A stretch of 64,000 bases of DNA from NCBI GenBank assembly GCA_017308255.1, contig JAFKFN010000013.1:1-64000 (forward strand), read 5' to 3'. This document shows, one piece after another, positions 38,230 to 46,975 of this stretch. The notes under the pieces are model-generated. The model saw only the letters and a list, made by a program, of their open reading frames with translations. It was not told the origin of the DNA and did no database searches. Within the stretch, counting starts at the first letter, position 1, and each line of letters begins with the position of its first letter. This stretch comes from Altererythrobacter sp. (GTDB taxonomy: Bacteria > Pseudomonadota > Alphaproteobacteria > Sphingomonadales > Sphingomonadaceae). The position numbers and the translations under genes were made by a program.

Positions 38230-38306
38230 TCGCTCGACAAGACGGCATCCGCCCATTCCCTATTAAAGGGAAGTCATTCGGGCTCGGATTTGACTGAGGG
38301 TGTGCC

Positions 38307-38969
38307 CTAGAGCCGCTCTATCCGGCGCGCCGCTTCGTCGAGGATTTCGGCGATGCGGTGGGCGAGTTCATCGTCCTCGCTGCCTTCGGCCATGCGCTGG
38401 CCCACGGCGGTGAACAGGTTCATCGACGCGCGCTGGATCGACGGAGAGCGACCCCGTTCGGCATGTTCGGCCATGGCATCGAAGCGCCCCATGATGCGTT
38501 CGAGCTGCTCCGCCTCTTCGGCCAGCACGGCTTCGCCCGCCGGGGTGACGGCGAACTTGCGCCGCTGATCGTCGCTGTCCTGCTCGGCCACCAGGGCTTC
38601 GTCGGCCAGCATGGAAAGGGCCGGATAGATCACGCCGGGACTGGGCGAATAGTGCCCGCCCGAACGCTCCTCGATCGCCTTGATCAGGTCGTAACCGTGG
38701 CGCGGCTGCTCTGCGATCAGCTTGAGCAGGATGAGCCGCAGTTCCTCGCGGCCGAACTGGCCGCGCCGGCCCCTGCCGCGTCCGCCCGGACCCCATGGAC
38801 CGCGCGGGCCGCCGAACGGACCGCCGCCCCCGAAAGGTCCACCGGGGCCGAAGGGGCCGGCTGGCCCGAACGGGCCGCCCTGCCCGCCCCAGCCGCCCAT
38901 GCCCATCCAGGCGCGGGCCGCATGCTTCCAGGCCCGGCGGGCATCATGATTGTGGCAATGACGAGTCAT
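38307..38969 (-). CDS. PadR-family transcriptional regulator with Gly-rich N-terminus
   Basis: 220 aa. The winged-helix PadR domain (about 75-150) has LRLILLKLIAEQPRHGYDLI and GHYSPSPGVIYPALSMLAD, followed by a helical C-terminal dimerisation part. Residues about 24-72 are Gly/Pro/Phe-rich (repeated GPFG). The regulated target may be itself, since a palindrome lies 33 bases upstream. No transporter or enzyme gene is adjacent. Confidence 0.85.
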   Translation of the reverse strand: MTRHCHNHDARRAWKHAARAWMGMGGWGGQGGPFGPAGPFGPGGPFGGGGPFGGPRGPWGPGGRGRGRRGQFGREELRLILLKLIAEQPRHGYDLIKAIEERSGGHYSPSPGVIYPALSMLADEALVAEQDSDDQRRKFAVTPAGEAVLAEEAEQLERIMGRFDAMAEHAERGRSPSIQRASMNLFTAVGQRMAEGSEDDELAHRIAEILDEAARRIERL

Positions 38970-39001
38970 ATGAATTCCTTTTAGATCATCTTAGACGACT
39001 C

Positions 39002-39013
39002 AAGATATATCTT
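39002..39013 (-). promoter_or_regulatory. Palindrome AAGATATATCTT upstream of the PadR gene
   Basis: A perfect 12-bp palindrome in an AT-rich promoter region; a TTGCAA -35-like element lies further upstream on the minus strand. Candidate autoregulatory operator. Confidence 0.45.
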
Positions 39014-39072
39014 ATAATATCGAATTGCAAGAGGGGTCGCCGCCCGCCCGGCCAGCCCCTATCTGTGTGCGC

Positions 39073-40413
39073 ATGGCCGACTTATTCGCCGACGATCCGC
39101 CCTCCCCCGCCCGGCAGGACGAGCCGCGCGCCGATGCGCCGCTGGCCGATCGGCTGCGGCCGCGTTCGCTGGACGAGGTGATCGGGCAGGAGCATCTGAC
39201 CGGCCCGGAAGGCGCGATCGGGCGCATGGTATCGGCGGGCAAGCTGTCCAGCATGGTGCTGTGGGGGCCGCCGGGCACCGGCAAGACCAGCATCGCCCGG
39301 CTGCTGGCCGATGCGGTGGGCATGCGGTTCACCGCGATCAGCGCGGTGTTCAGCGGCGTGGCCGACTTGAAGAAAGCCTTCGCCGAAGCCGACAGGATGG
39401 CGCAGGCGGGCCCGGCGGGCTTCAAAGGCACGCTGCTGTTCGTGGACGAGATTCACCGCTTCAACCGGGCGCAGCAGGACGGCTTCCTGCCCTATGTGGA
39501 ACGCGGCACGGTGACGCTGATCGGCGCGACGACCGAGAACCCCAGCTTCGAGCTGAACGCCGCGCTGCTGAGCCGCGCGCAAGTGCTGATCCTGAACCGG
39601 CTGGACGCCGAAGCACTCGGCAAGCTGCTGGACCGGGCGGAGGCGCTGGAAGGCGCCCTGCCGCTCACCCCTGAGGCCCGCGACGCGCTGATCGCCAGCG
39701 CCGATGGCGACGGGCGTTTCCTGCTGAACCAGGCGGAATTGCTCTATTCGGCCAGGATCGCCGAGCCGCTGGGCCCCGCCGAGCTGGGCAAGTTCCTGCA
39801 ACGCCGCGTGGCGGTGTACGACAAGGACCGCGAAGGGCATTACAATCTCATCTCGGCGCTGCACAAGTCGATCCGCGGATCGGACCCGCAAGCGGCGCTC
39901 TATTACCTGGCGCGGATGCTGGTGGCGGGTGAAGAGCCGCTTTACGTGCTGCGCCGGCTGACGCGCATGGCGGTGGAGGACATCGGCCTGGCCGACCCGC
40001 AGGCGCTGGCGCAATGCATCGCCGCGAAGGAAGCGTACCAGTTCCTGGGCAGCCCGGAAGGCGAACTGGCGATCGTGCAGGCCTGCCTCTACGTCGCGAC
40101 GGCCCCCAAATCCAACGCGGCCTACAAGGCGATGAGCGCCGCCTGGCGCAGCGCGCGCGAGACCGGGAGCCTGATGCCCCCAAACAACATCCTCAATGCG
40201 CCGACAAAGCTGATGAAGGACATCGGCTATGGCCAAGGCTATGCCTACGACCACGATGCCGAAGAAGGCTTCTCCGGCGCGAATTACTGGCCCGAAGAGA
40301 TGGAGCCGCAGACTTTCTATGCGCCGGTGGAGCGCGGGTTCGAGCGGCAGGTGAAAGAGCGCATCGCTTACTGGACCAAGCTGCGCGAGCAACGTGGGGC
40401 CGGCGATGCGTGA
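39073..40413 (+). CDS. rarA: Replication-associated recombination protein A
   Basis: 446 aa, a clamp-loader-like AAA+ ATPase (MgsA/WRNIP1) acting at stalled forks. Walker A GPPGTGKT (65-72), Walker B FVDEIH (around 125) and the C-terminal tetramerisation domain (DIGYGQGYAYDHDAEEGFSG). The ATG at 39073 is preferred over upstream options because MADLFADD matches the family start. It overlaps the next gene by eight bases. Confidence 0.95.
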   Translation: MADLFADDPPSPARQDEPRADAPLADRLRPRSLDEVIGQEHLTGPEGAIGRMVSAGKLSSMVLWGPPGTGKTSIARLLADAVGMRFTAISAVFSGVADLKKAFAEADRMAQAGPAGFKGTLLFVDEIHRFNRAQQDGFLPYVERGTVTLIGATTENPSFELNAALLSRAQVLILNRLDAEALGKLLDRAEALEGALPLTPEARDALIASADGDGRFLLNQAELLYSARIAEPLGPAELGKFLQRRVAVYDKDREGHYNLISALHKSIRGSDPQAALYYLARMLVAGEEPLYVLRRLTRMAVEDIGLADPQALAQCIAAKEAYQFLGSPEGELAIVQACLYVATAPKSNAAYKAMSAAWRSARETGSLMPPNNILNAPTKLMKDIGYGQGYAYDHDAEEGFSGANYWPEEMEPQTFYAPVERGFERQVKERIAYWTKLREQRGAGDA

Positions 40414-40753
40414 CTGGGACGAAGTAGTGGCGTTCGCCCGCTCGCTTCCCGACGTCGAAATGGGTCCGCACTTCGGCGCGCAAGTGCCGAAAGTGAACGG
40501 CAAGGCGTTCGTCGGCCCCAGCCGGGAAGCGGGCAGCTTCGGCGTGCGAACCTCAAGCATCGAGGAAAAGCAGATGCTGATCGAGACGGACCCCGAGACT
40601 TTCTGGGATACGCCGCATTATGCGAATTATGCGGCGGTGCTGGTACGCTATGGCGCCGATGCGGCCGACGAGCGGGTGAAACTCTACATCCGCCGCGCCT
40701 GGTGGGACCGGCTGAAGAAGCGGCAGCAACTGGCGTACGGCGAGCGGCCTTGA
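40406..40753 (+). CDS. MmcQ/YjbR-family protein
   Basis: 115 aa, a CyaY-like fold. Typical text is WDEVVAFARSLPDVEMGPHFG and TFWDTPHYANYAAVLVRY. It is often called DNA-binding, but its role is unclear. The ATG overlaps the end of rarA and its stop overlaps the next gene's TTG, implying a three-gene unit. Confidence 0.85.
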   Translation: MRDWDEVVAFARSLPDVEMGPHFGAQVPKVNGKAFVGPSREAGSFGVRTSSIEEKQMLIETDPETFWDTPHYANYAAVLVRYGADAADERVKLYIRRAWWDRLKKRQQLAYGERP

Positions 40754-41634
40754 TCGGCCGCTTCCGGCACTTCGCCGCGATCGACTGGTCGGGCGCGGCG
40801 GGGAAGAGGCACGCGGGGATCGCGCTGGCGATCTGCGAGGCGCAGGGCGGTGCGCCGCATCTTGTCCGGCCGGGACACCGCTGGTCGCGCGGCGAGATCC
40901 TGCACTGGCTGCTGAACGAGATGCCGGAAGCGACGCTGGTGGGCCTGGACCTGGGCATTTCGCTGCCGTTTGCCGATTGCGGGGCGTTCTTTCCCGGCTG
41001 GGCCGACAGCCCGGCCGACGCGAAAGCGCTGTGGGCGCTGGTTGATGCGCTGTGCGAGGATGACCCGCACCTCGCCGCCGGCAGCTTCGTCGATCATGCC
41101 GAAGCCGCGCGCTATTTCCGCCGCCACGGCGGACGCGAAGGGGCGCGGTTCCATGCCGCCGATGCGCCGGACCGGCGCGGGCGCTTTCGCGTGACCGAGC
41201 GCGCGCAGGCGGCGCTGGGGTGCAAGCCTTATTCCAACTTCAACCTCGTCGGCGCGGCGCAAGTCGGCAAATCCAGCCTGACGGGGATGCGCGTGCTGCA
41301 CCGGATCGGCGGGCGCCTGCCGGTATGGCCAGTCGATCCGTTACCCCCGACAGGCTCGGTCGTGACCGAGATCTATACCACGATCGCGGCGATCGCCGGT
41401 GGCCGCAGCGCGGCGCGGAGCAAGATGAAGACCTTCGCCGAACTGAACGGTGCGCTGGCCGCAATCGGCGCCCCGCCCATGGCCGGCGCGGGGCCGATCG
41501 ACGATCACAGCGCCGATGCCCTGCTGACCGCGGGCTGGCTGCGCGCACAGGCGCACCGGCCCGAATTGTGGTCCCCCGTGGGCCTGACGCCCGCTATCGC
41601 CCGCACCGAGGGCTGGACCTTCGGCGCGGCTTGA
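40750..41634 (+). CDS. DUF429-like RNase H-fold protein
   Basis: 294 aa from a TTG at 40750 that overlaps the previous stop (TTGA). The N-terminus HFAAIDWSGAAGKRHAGIAL resembles the RNase H-like fold of DUF429, and a conserved-looking DDHSADALLTAGW near the C-terminus could supply acidic residues. No nuclease activity can be asserted. It is probably co-transcribed with rarA. Confidence 0.6.
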   Translation: MIGRFRHFAAIDWSGAAGKRHAGIALAICEAQGGAPHLVRPGHRWSRGEILHWLLNEMPEATLVGLDLGISLPFADCGAFFPGWADSPADAKALWALVDALCEDDPHLAAGSFVDHAEAARYFRRHGGREGARFHAADAPDRRGRFRVTERAQAALGCKPYSNFNLVGAAQVGKSSLTGMRVLHRIGGRLPVWPVDPLPPTGSVVTEIYTTIAAIAGGRSAARSKMKTFAELNGALAAIGAPPMAGAGPIDDHSADALLTAGWLRAQAHRPELWSPVGLTPAIARTEGWTFGAA

Positions 41635-41652
41635 CGCAAAGGCGCGCGCAGC

Positions 41653-41728
41653 GCCGGTTTAGCTCAGTTGGTAGAGCAGCGGTTTTGTAAACCGAAGGTC
41701 GGGGGTTCGAGTCCCTCAACCGGCACCA
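41653..41728 (+). tRNA. tRNA-Thr (anticodon TGT)
   Basis: The acceptor GCCGGTT pairs with AACCGGC. The anticodon loop TTTGTAA gives TGT. The T-arm GGGGG-TTCGAGT-CCCTC and encoded CCA (41726-41728) are present. The convergent cytochrome b561 stop codon lies inside its 3' end. Confidence 0.95.
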
Positions 41729-42324
41729 ATCCGATCCGCGCGATTCGGCAGAGAACCCCCACCAAGGCTTGCGCCGTTCATCTCGGCCGGGCGACCGATC
41801 ATCCGGCCGAACGTTTCGTCCCGCCAGACGAATCGATGGACCAGCGCCATGGCGACGTGGCCGACGATCAACGCCAGAAGCGACCAGGCCAGCACGCCGT
41901 GGACGAGGTTGGCCGGCGCCGTCATCCACAAGGTTTCCTCCGCCCCGCCCTGCCACAGCGCGATGCCGAACAGCGAGATCGGCCTGACATCGCCGAGCAT
42001 CCGCAGCAGGCCGAGCGTGGGCACGACGAGCATGAGGACATACATCGCCACGTGCCCCGCCTTCGCGGCCTGGCCGACCAGGCCGGTTCCATACGAGGGG
42101 CGCTGGCGCCTTTGCGACAGCGCCCAGCCGATGCGGACGAGGATGAGGAGGAACAGGAGCGAGCCCACCGAGGGATGGGTGCCGACCCAGAACGCCATCA
42201 GCGGCACCCGGCCGAGCACGTGCTTCAGCACCATGCCGGTGAACTGCCAGGCGAACAGCGCCGCCATGGTCCAGTGCAAGACGCGCGTGATGCGGCCGTA
42301 ACGCCGTGGTGTATCCGCCAGCAT
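41716..42324 (-). CDS. Cytochrome b561-type membrane protein
   Basis: 202 aa with four TM segments and heme-ligand histidines (RVLHWTMAALFAWQF, VGTHPSVGSLLFLL, NLVHGVLAWSLLA). This is the bacterial CybB type, transferring electrons between quinol and periplasmic acceptors. Its position beside siderophore genes suggests a possible ferric-reduction role (inference). Its stop overlaps the tRNA-Thr gene by 13 bases. The start at 42324 (MLADTPRRYGRI) follows a tRNA-free upstream gap of 10 bases after the esterase gene. Confidence 0.85.
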   Translation of the reverse strand: MLADTPRRYGRITRVLHWTMAALFAWQFTGMVLKHVLGRVPLMAFWVGTHPSVGSLLFLLILVRIGWALSQRRQRPSYGTGLVGQAAKAGHVAMYVLMLVVPTLGLLRMLGDVRPISLFGIALWQGGAEETLWMTAPANLVHGVLAWSLLALIVGHVAMALVHRFVWRDETFGRMIGRPAEMNGASLGGGSLPNRADRIGAG

Positions 42325-42334
42325 GAGCTTCCTT

Positions 42335-43192
42335 TTACATCCGAGAGGGCCATTGCGCCGGACCACTGGCGAACCGCAGGATACGCGGCAGGGCCGTGGA
42401 GATGATCGAGGCGTGATCTTCTTCCGGCAAGAGTGAAAACGTGACGTTGGCCGCGCCCAGCGAAGCCTGGAGACGGTCCGCGACCTCGCGCGCGCCGGCG
42501 ACCATGCCCCGGGCCTTGCGCCGCGCGCGGACTTGATCGGCGCCCGACGCGGCCTGCTGCCACGGGGGCAATTCGTCTTCCCATTCCCCCACCGTCACGA
42601 AGGCGCGCGCGGCATCGGCGCCGAGCCGGCCCGCACCTTCCAGCAGCGCGGCCTTGTCCCACCAGACGGACGGGCTGATCGCCGCATAAGCGCCGAAGGC
42701 AGCGGGGCGGTTCACCAGGGTCCAGAGCACGAAATACCCCGCCAGCGAGTGTCCGCAGAGGGTCTGGCGCGCCGGATCGACGGCGATGCGACGGGCCACG
42801 AGCGGCTTGATCTCATCCTCCAGGAAATCGAGAAAGGCGCCGGCCATGCCGTGTTCGCCCCGAGTGGGCGCATCCGGGCGGGCGGAGGTATAATCGCGCT
42901 GCCGGCGGGCGACATCATAGCCGGTATCCGCCGAAAGCCCGGCGATAACCATGGGCGATACGCCGGTGGCATCGGGCCGGCGGGCCATGCGCCGCAGGGC
43001 CTCTACCCCGGTGGCGAACGACCCCGCCGCATCGAGCAGGTAGAGCACCGGCCAGCCGGCGGCCGGCGGTTCCCCGTCCGGCACCGCCAGGAACAGGCGA
43101 TAGGCGTCACCATCCCGGCCCTTGCGGACCAGGAGGGCCTGCGTCCGGTCGAGCCTGAACGGCGCGTCATCGCGCCCCGATTCAGGCGCCAC
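42335..43192 (-). CDS. Siderophore-type alpha/beta-hydrolase esterase (esterase D family)
   Basis: 285 aa from the GTG at 43192; an earlier GTG at 43279 would add 29 poorly conserved-looking residues. The nucleophile elbow GHSLAG (Ser149 in this numbering), QRDYTSARP and a C-terminal EEDHASI supply the expected Ser/His set. It resembles the IroE/Fes-like and BesA-like group that cuts ester bonds of enterobactin-type siderophores. It is next to cytochrome b561 and divergent from the binding protein. Confidence 0.8.
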   Translation of the reverse strand: MAPESGRDDAPFRLDRTQALLVRKGRDGDAYRLFLAVPDGEPPAAGWPVLYLLDAAGSFATGVEALRRMARRPDATGVSPMVIAGLSADTGYDVARRQRDYTSARPDAPTRGEHGMAGAFLDFLEDEIKPLVARRIAVDPARQTLCGHSLAGYFVLWTLVNRPAAFGAYAAISPSVWWDKAALLEGAGRLGADAARAFVTVGEWEDELPPWQQAASGADQVRARRKARGMVAGAREVADRLQASLGAANVTFSLLPEEDHASIISTALPRILRFASGPAQWPSRM

Positions 43193-43405
43193 GGACGCCC
43201 CGCCGCACTCGGCCCGATCCTGGCTGGCAAGGCATGACGATGATCCGACCCCCTTATTGCACTTTACAATCAATAGCACATTAACGAGAGAACGTCAGCA
43301 GATTCGCTGCATGACGATCCATGGGGGCATGCCATAGCAAACGTTGAACACCCTGCCGGAAAAACCGCACGGCCGCCGGCCGCGATCTTCCTGCTGGTCG
43401 CTATC

Positions 43406-44500
43406 GTGGTGGCTGTGGTGGCCGCGTTCGCCTTGTGGCCCGGCGATTCCCCGCCCGAAGCCGATGCGGGTGCCGCCCAGCTCACCGATGTGCGCGGGCG
43501 GCCGGTGACGATCGAAGGGCCGGTCAGCCGCATCGCCATCGACGACAGCCGCTATCTGGTGGCGCTGGGCCTGATCCATCCCGATCCGGTATCGCTGCTG
43601 GTCGCCTGGCCGCACGATGTGAACCGGCTGGGCGATGACACTTATCGGCAGTTCCTGGAAAAATCCCCGGCGCTGGCAGACCTGCCCAAAGTGGCCAGCT
43701 CGGCAGGGGATTTCGATGTCGAATCCCTCCTCGCCGCCGCGCCGCAGGTGGCGCTGCTATCGCTGGAAAGCGGGGTGACCGATGCCCAGGTGAAGCAGAT
43801 CGAAGATGCCGGCATCCGCGTGGTCTTCGTCGATTTCTTCGTCAAGCCGTTCGACAATCTGGAGCCGAGCCTGCGCATCCTGGGCGCCCTGACGGGACGC
43901 AAGCAGGCGGCGGACGATTTCATCGCCTTCCGCGCGAAGAAAATGCAGGATATCGCGGACAAGGTCGCCATGCTGCCCAATGACGACCGGCCGACCGTGT
44001 TCGTGGAGGCTCATGCCGGGATGAGCCCCGATTGCTGCAATTCGCCGGGGCGCGGCAACATCGGCGATTACGTGACCTTCGTGGGCGGCCACAATATCGG
44101 CAGCGATGTAATCGGCCAGTCGTTCGGCAAGCTGAACCTGGAATACGTGATCTCGCGCGATCCCATGGTCTATATCGCCACCGGCGGGCCGCATCTGGAG
44201 AAGGCCGGCGGCCTGGTGCTCGGCCCGCGCTATAGCGTGGCGCAGGCGCAGGCCTCGCTGGCCAAGATCGCGGCGCGGCGCGGCATTTCGGGCCTGACTG
44301 CCGTGAAAGACCACCGTACCCACGGCTTTTCGCACCAGCTGATCAATTCGCCGCTCGACATCGTGGCTATCGAAGCCTTCGCCAAATGGATCCATCCGGA
44401 GCTGTTTGCCGATGTCGATCCGGCGGCGACGCTGGCGGAGATCAACACGCGCTTCCTCGCCGTGCCTTACGACGGGGTTTACTGGGTGGACCTGCCGTGA
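43406..44500 (+). CDS. Periplasmic iron-siderophore binding protein (FecB/BtuF-like)
   Basis: About 364 aa from the GTG at 43406. The TroA/FecB fold shows in VTIEGPVSRIAIDDSRYLVALGL and the C-terminal helix. The start is unusual. The hydrophobic signal segment (AAIFLLVAIVVAVVAAF) begins before 43406, and the open frame runs back to a stop at 43274 without any ATG, GTG or TTG. An ATT or CTG start, or a frameshift near 43330, is possible. It is the first of a likely iron uptake group. Confidence 0.75.
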   Translation: MVAVVAAFALWPGDSPPEADAGAAQLTDVRGRPVTIEGPVSRIAIDDSRYLVALGLIHPDPVSLLVAWPHDVNRLGDDTYRQFLEKSPALADLPKVASSAGDFDVESLLAAAPQVALLSLESGVTDAQVKQIEDAGIRVVFVDFFVKPFDNLEPSLRILGALTGRKQAADDFIAFRAKKMQDIADKVAMLPNDDRPTVFVEAHAGMSPDCCNSPGRGNIGDYVTFVGGHNIGSDVIGQSFGKLNLEYVISRDPMVYIATGGPHLEKAGGLVLGPRYSVAQAQASLAKIAARRGISGLTAVKDHRTHGFSHQLINSPLDIVAIEAFAKWIHPELFADVDPAATLAEINTRFLAVPYDGVYWVDLP

Positions 44501-44567
44501 GGACGCCCCCCGCAGGCGCGCCGGCAGGCCGATCCGCCCCATCCGAAACACCCCAGGAGAACCTCAG

Positions 44568-46001
44568 ATGATGCCTCTCGACAGCCGTTTCCGCAGGGTC
44601 GGTTTCGCTCTGCTCACGGCCGGCTCGCTCGCCGTCGCGAGCGCTTCGCCGGCGCTGGCGCAGACGCCGTTCAGCCAGATCGACCGCGCCTCGGCCGGGA
44701 AAGTCTCGTTCGCGGCCGCGCAATCCGGCCAGCCGATCGAGGCCGGCAGCCAGGTCGCCATTTCCGGCGAAGGCTTCAAGGCCGGGCAGCCGGTCACGCT
44801 GTTCTATGGCACGACACCGCTGACCCCCACGGCGCTGGTCGCCAATGGCGAAGGCAAGATCAGCGGGTCCATCACGATCCCGGCCGATGCCGTTTCGGGG
44901 ATACACCCGATCGTGGTCGTGGCGCGCGAGCCCTATTTCGCCACCGTGGCCGAGCTGAAGGTTTCGCCCAGCGTTCCGCTGTCGGGCCAGCAGCGCTTCA
45001 CGATCACCCAAGCGGATGAGACGCGCGGGCTTTATCAATCGGCTTACAGCGCGAAGAACAACGTGCTGTTCACGGCCTCTTCGGTCGGTCGGCCGCCGGT
45101 GAGCCAGTCGGAACTCCTCAAGCTCGATGCCGACAAGCTGACGGTGCTCGCCCGCGCCGTGCCGCCCGCAGCGCCCGCCCCCGCGCCGCGCCCCGGCGCC
45201 CCGGCTCAAGCGGCAGCGCCCGGCGTCTTCGCCGTCTATGGCGTGGGCGTGGACGACGCGAAAGGCACGGTATGGGCCACGAACACCCGCCAGAACACGA
45301 TCGCGGTCTATAACCAGGCCGACCTGTCGCTGGTGAAGCAGTTCGACGTGGGCACGGTGCCCCATTCACGCGACGTGGTCGTGGATGAGACGCTGGGCAA
45401 GGCCTATGCCAGCGCCACGGGCACGCCCGATGTCGTGGTGATCGACACCGGCGCGCTGGCCGTGGCGAAGACGATCGCGGTGCAGACGCCCCGGCGGGGG
45501 GAGGAGTTCTCCGCCCTCAGCCTGTCGCTCGATCGGGCGGCGCACAAGCTCTATGTCGTCAGCATGACGACCAACGAGGTCGCGATCATCGATACCCGCA
45601 CCGATACGGTGGCGAAGATCCTGCCGGTGCCGGGCGCGCGCAACGCGATCGGCGTCTCGCACGATCCGCAGAGCGGCCGCATCTACGTGGCCGCGCAGGG
45701 AAGCGACAACCTGATCGTGCTGGATGGCGCGAGCGGCGCGGTTATCGCCGATACGCCGGTGGGCGCCGGTGCCCTGAACGTGGTGTTCGATCCGGTGAAG
45801 CGGCTGGCTTACGTGGCGAACCGCAATGCCGGCACGATTACGGTGACGGACCCGGACGGCAAGATCGTCGCCAACCTCGGCCCGGCGCCGCTCGCCAACC
45901 ATGTCTCGCTGGGGAAGAACGGCGTGATCTACGCGGTCGACAAGTCGGCCGGTGTGCGCGACGCGGAAGCCGACGTCATCATGCGCATCGCGCCGAAGTA
46001 G
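44568..46001 (+). CDS. Secreted YncE-like beta-propeller protein
   Basis: 477 aa with two possible ATGs (44568, 44571) behind AGGAGA. Signal peptide to ALAQ (about residue 32), an IPT/TIG-like domain (about 45-130), a Pro/Ala-rich linker (about 190-215), then a beta-propeller of YVTN-type repeats. It is probably periplasmic. It lies 67 bases after the binding protein on the same strand. A siderophore role is inferred from position. Confidence 0.78.
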   Translation: MMPLDSRFRRVGFALLTAGSLAVASASPALAQTPFSQIDRASAGKVSFAAAQSGQPIEAGSQVAISGEGFKAGQPVTLFYGTTPLTPTALVANGEGKISGSITIPADAVSGIHPIVVVAREPYFATVAELKVSPSVPLSGQQRFTITQADETRGLYQSAYSAKNNVLFTASSVGRPPVSQSELLKLDADKLTVLARAVPPAAPAPAPRPGAPAQAAAPGVFAVYGVGVDDAKGTVWATNTRQNTIAVYNQADLSLVKQFDVGTVPHSRDVVVDETLGKAYASATGTPDVVVIDTGALAVAKTIAVQTPRRGEEFSALSLSLDRAAHKLYVVSMTTNEVAIIDTRTDTVAKILPVPGARNAIGVSHDPQSGRIYVAAQGSDNLIVLDGASGAVIADTPVGAGALNVVFDPVKRLAYVANRNAGTITVTDPDGKIVANLGPAPLANHVSLGKNGVIYAVDKSAGVRDAEADVIMRIAPK

Positions 46002-46037
46002 ACGAGCGGATAGGGCATGATCGCCTCACGCTGAATA

Positions 46038-46119
46038 GTCATTGCGAGCGCGTGGAAGCAATCCAGAGCGTCACCTAGACGGCCCTGGATTGCTTCGTCG
46101 CTCCGCTCCTCGCAATGAC
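46038..46119. repeat. Dispersed palindromic repeat, copy 2
   Basis: GTCATTGCGAG at its left end and CTCGCAATGAC at its right, with internal AATCCAGAG and CCTGGATT. It matches copy 1 at 23729-23833 with a shorter middle. It lies between convergent genes. Confidence 0.8.
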
Positions 46120-46177
46120 GCGTGTTTTTGGCCAAAGATGATCGCGCCCTAGCCGCAACGAGAAGGGCCGCCGAAAG

Positions 46178-46975
46178 TCAGAGCGGCAGGGTATCCTCGA
46201 TATCGATCTGCAACCCGGAAGGGCCCGGCGCCACCCGAGCGGCCACCTTGTAGACCTGGGCCAGGACTTCGGCCGAGATGGCCTCCGCCGGCGGCCCGTC
46301 AGCCGCCACAGCGCCATTGGACAGCACGACGACCCGATCCGACCAGCGCGCGGCGATGGCGAGATCGTGCAGCACCATGATCACGATCATCCCCCGCTCC
46401 CGCGAGAGGGCGTGGACCAGCTTCATCACCTTCAGCTGGTAATGCAGGTCCAGCGCGCTGATCGGTTCGTCCAGCAGCAGCACGCGCGGCGTGCGCACCA
46501 GCGCCTGGGCCAGCGAAGCGAGCTGGCGCTGACCGCCCGAGAGATGATCCAGCCCCGTCATCGCCAGGTGGCCGATGCCGACGCGCTCGATAACGTCCAT
46601 CGCCCGCTCGACGATGGCGAGCCTGTCCGCCTCGTCACGGTCCACGGCGGAGGCGCGTTCGGCGCCGATCACGGCCTCCAGCACTGTCAGCGCCACGCGC
46701 TGCGGCAGGCTCTGCGGCATGTAGGTGACCAGCCGCGCCCGGCTTTCGAGCGCCATGCCCACCAGGTCGCGGTCGCCCAGCCGGACCGATCCTTCGGCGG
46801 CGAGCAGCCCCGCCAGCGCGCGCAGCAGCGTGGTCTTGCCCGCGGCATTGGGGCCGATCAGCGACAGCACCGTGCCCGGCGCCACGGCGGGAAGCGTGAG
46901 GCCCTGGACGATCCGCCGGTCGCGATAGCCGGTCGACAGGCCGGCGATGCTCAGGCTTTCGCCGTATCGTTCCAT
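46178..46975 (-). CDS. Iron-siderophore ABC transporter ATP-binding protein
   Basis: 265 aa. Walker A GPNAAGKTT (41-49, with the second Ala in the usual Gly position), signature LSGGQRQ (145-151) and Walker B LLLDEP (166-171), followed by the switch HDL. FecE-type. The ATG overlaps the permease stop (TGATG). The pair would power uptake from the periplasm, using the binding protein encoded 2.5 kb away on the other strand. Confidence 0.92.
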   Translation of the reverse strand: MERYGESLSIAGLSTGYRDRRIVQGLTLPAVAPGTVLSLIGPNAAGKTTLLRALAGLLAAEGSVRLGDRDLVGMALESRARLVTYMPQSLPQRVALTVLEAVIGAERASAVDRDEADRLAIVERAMDVIERVGIGHLAMTGLDHLSGGQRQLASLAQALVRTPRVLLLDEPISALDLHYQLKVMKLVHALSRERGMIVIMVLHDLAIAARWSDRVVVLSNGAVAADGPPAEAISAEVLAQVYKVAARVAPGPSGLQIDIEDTLPL

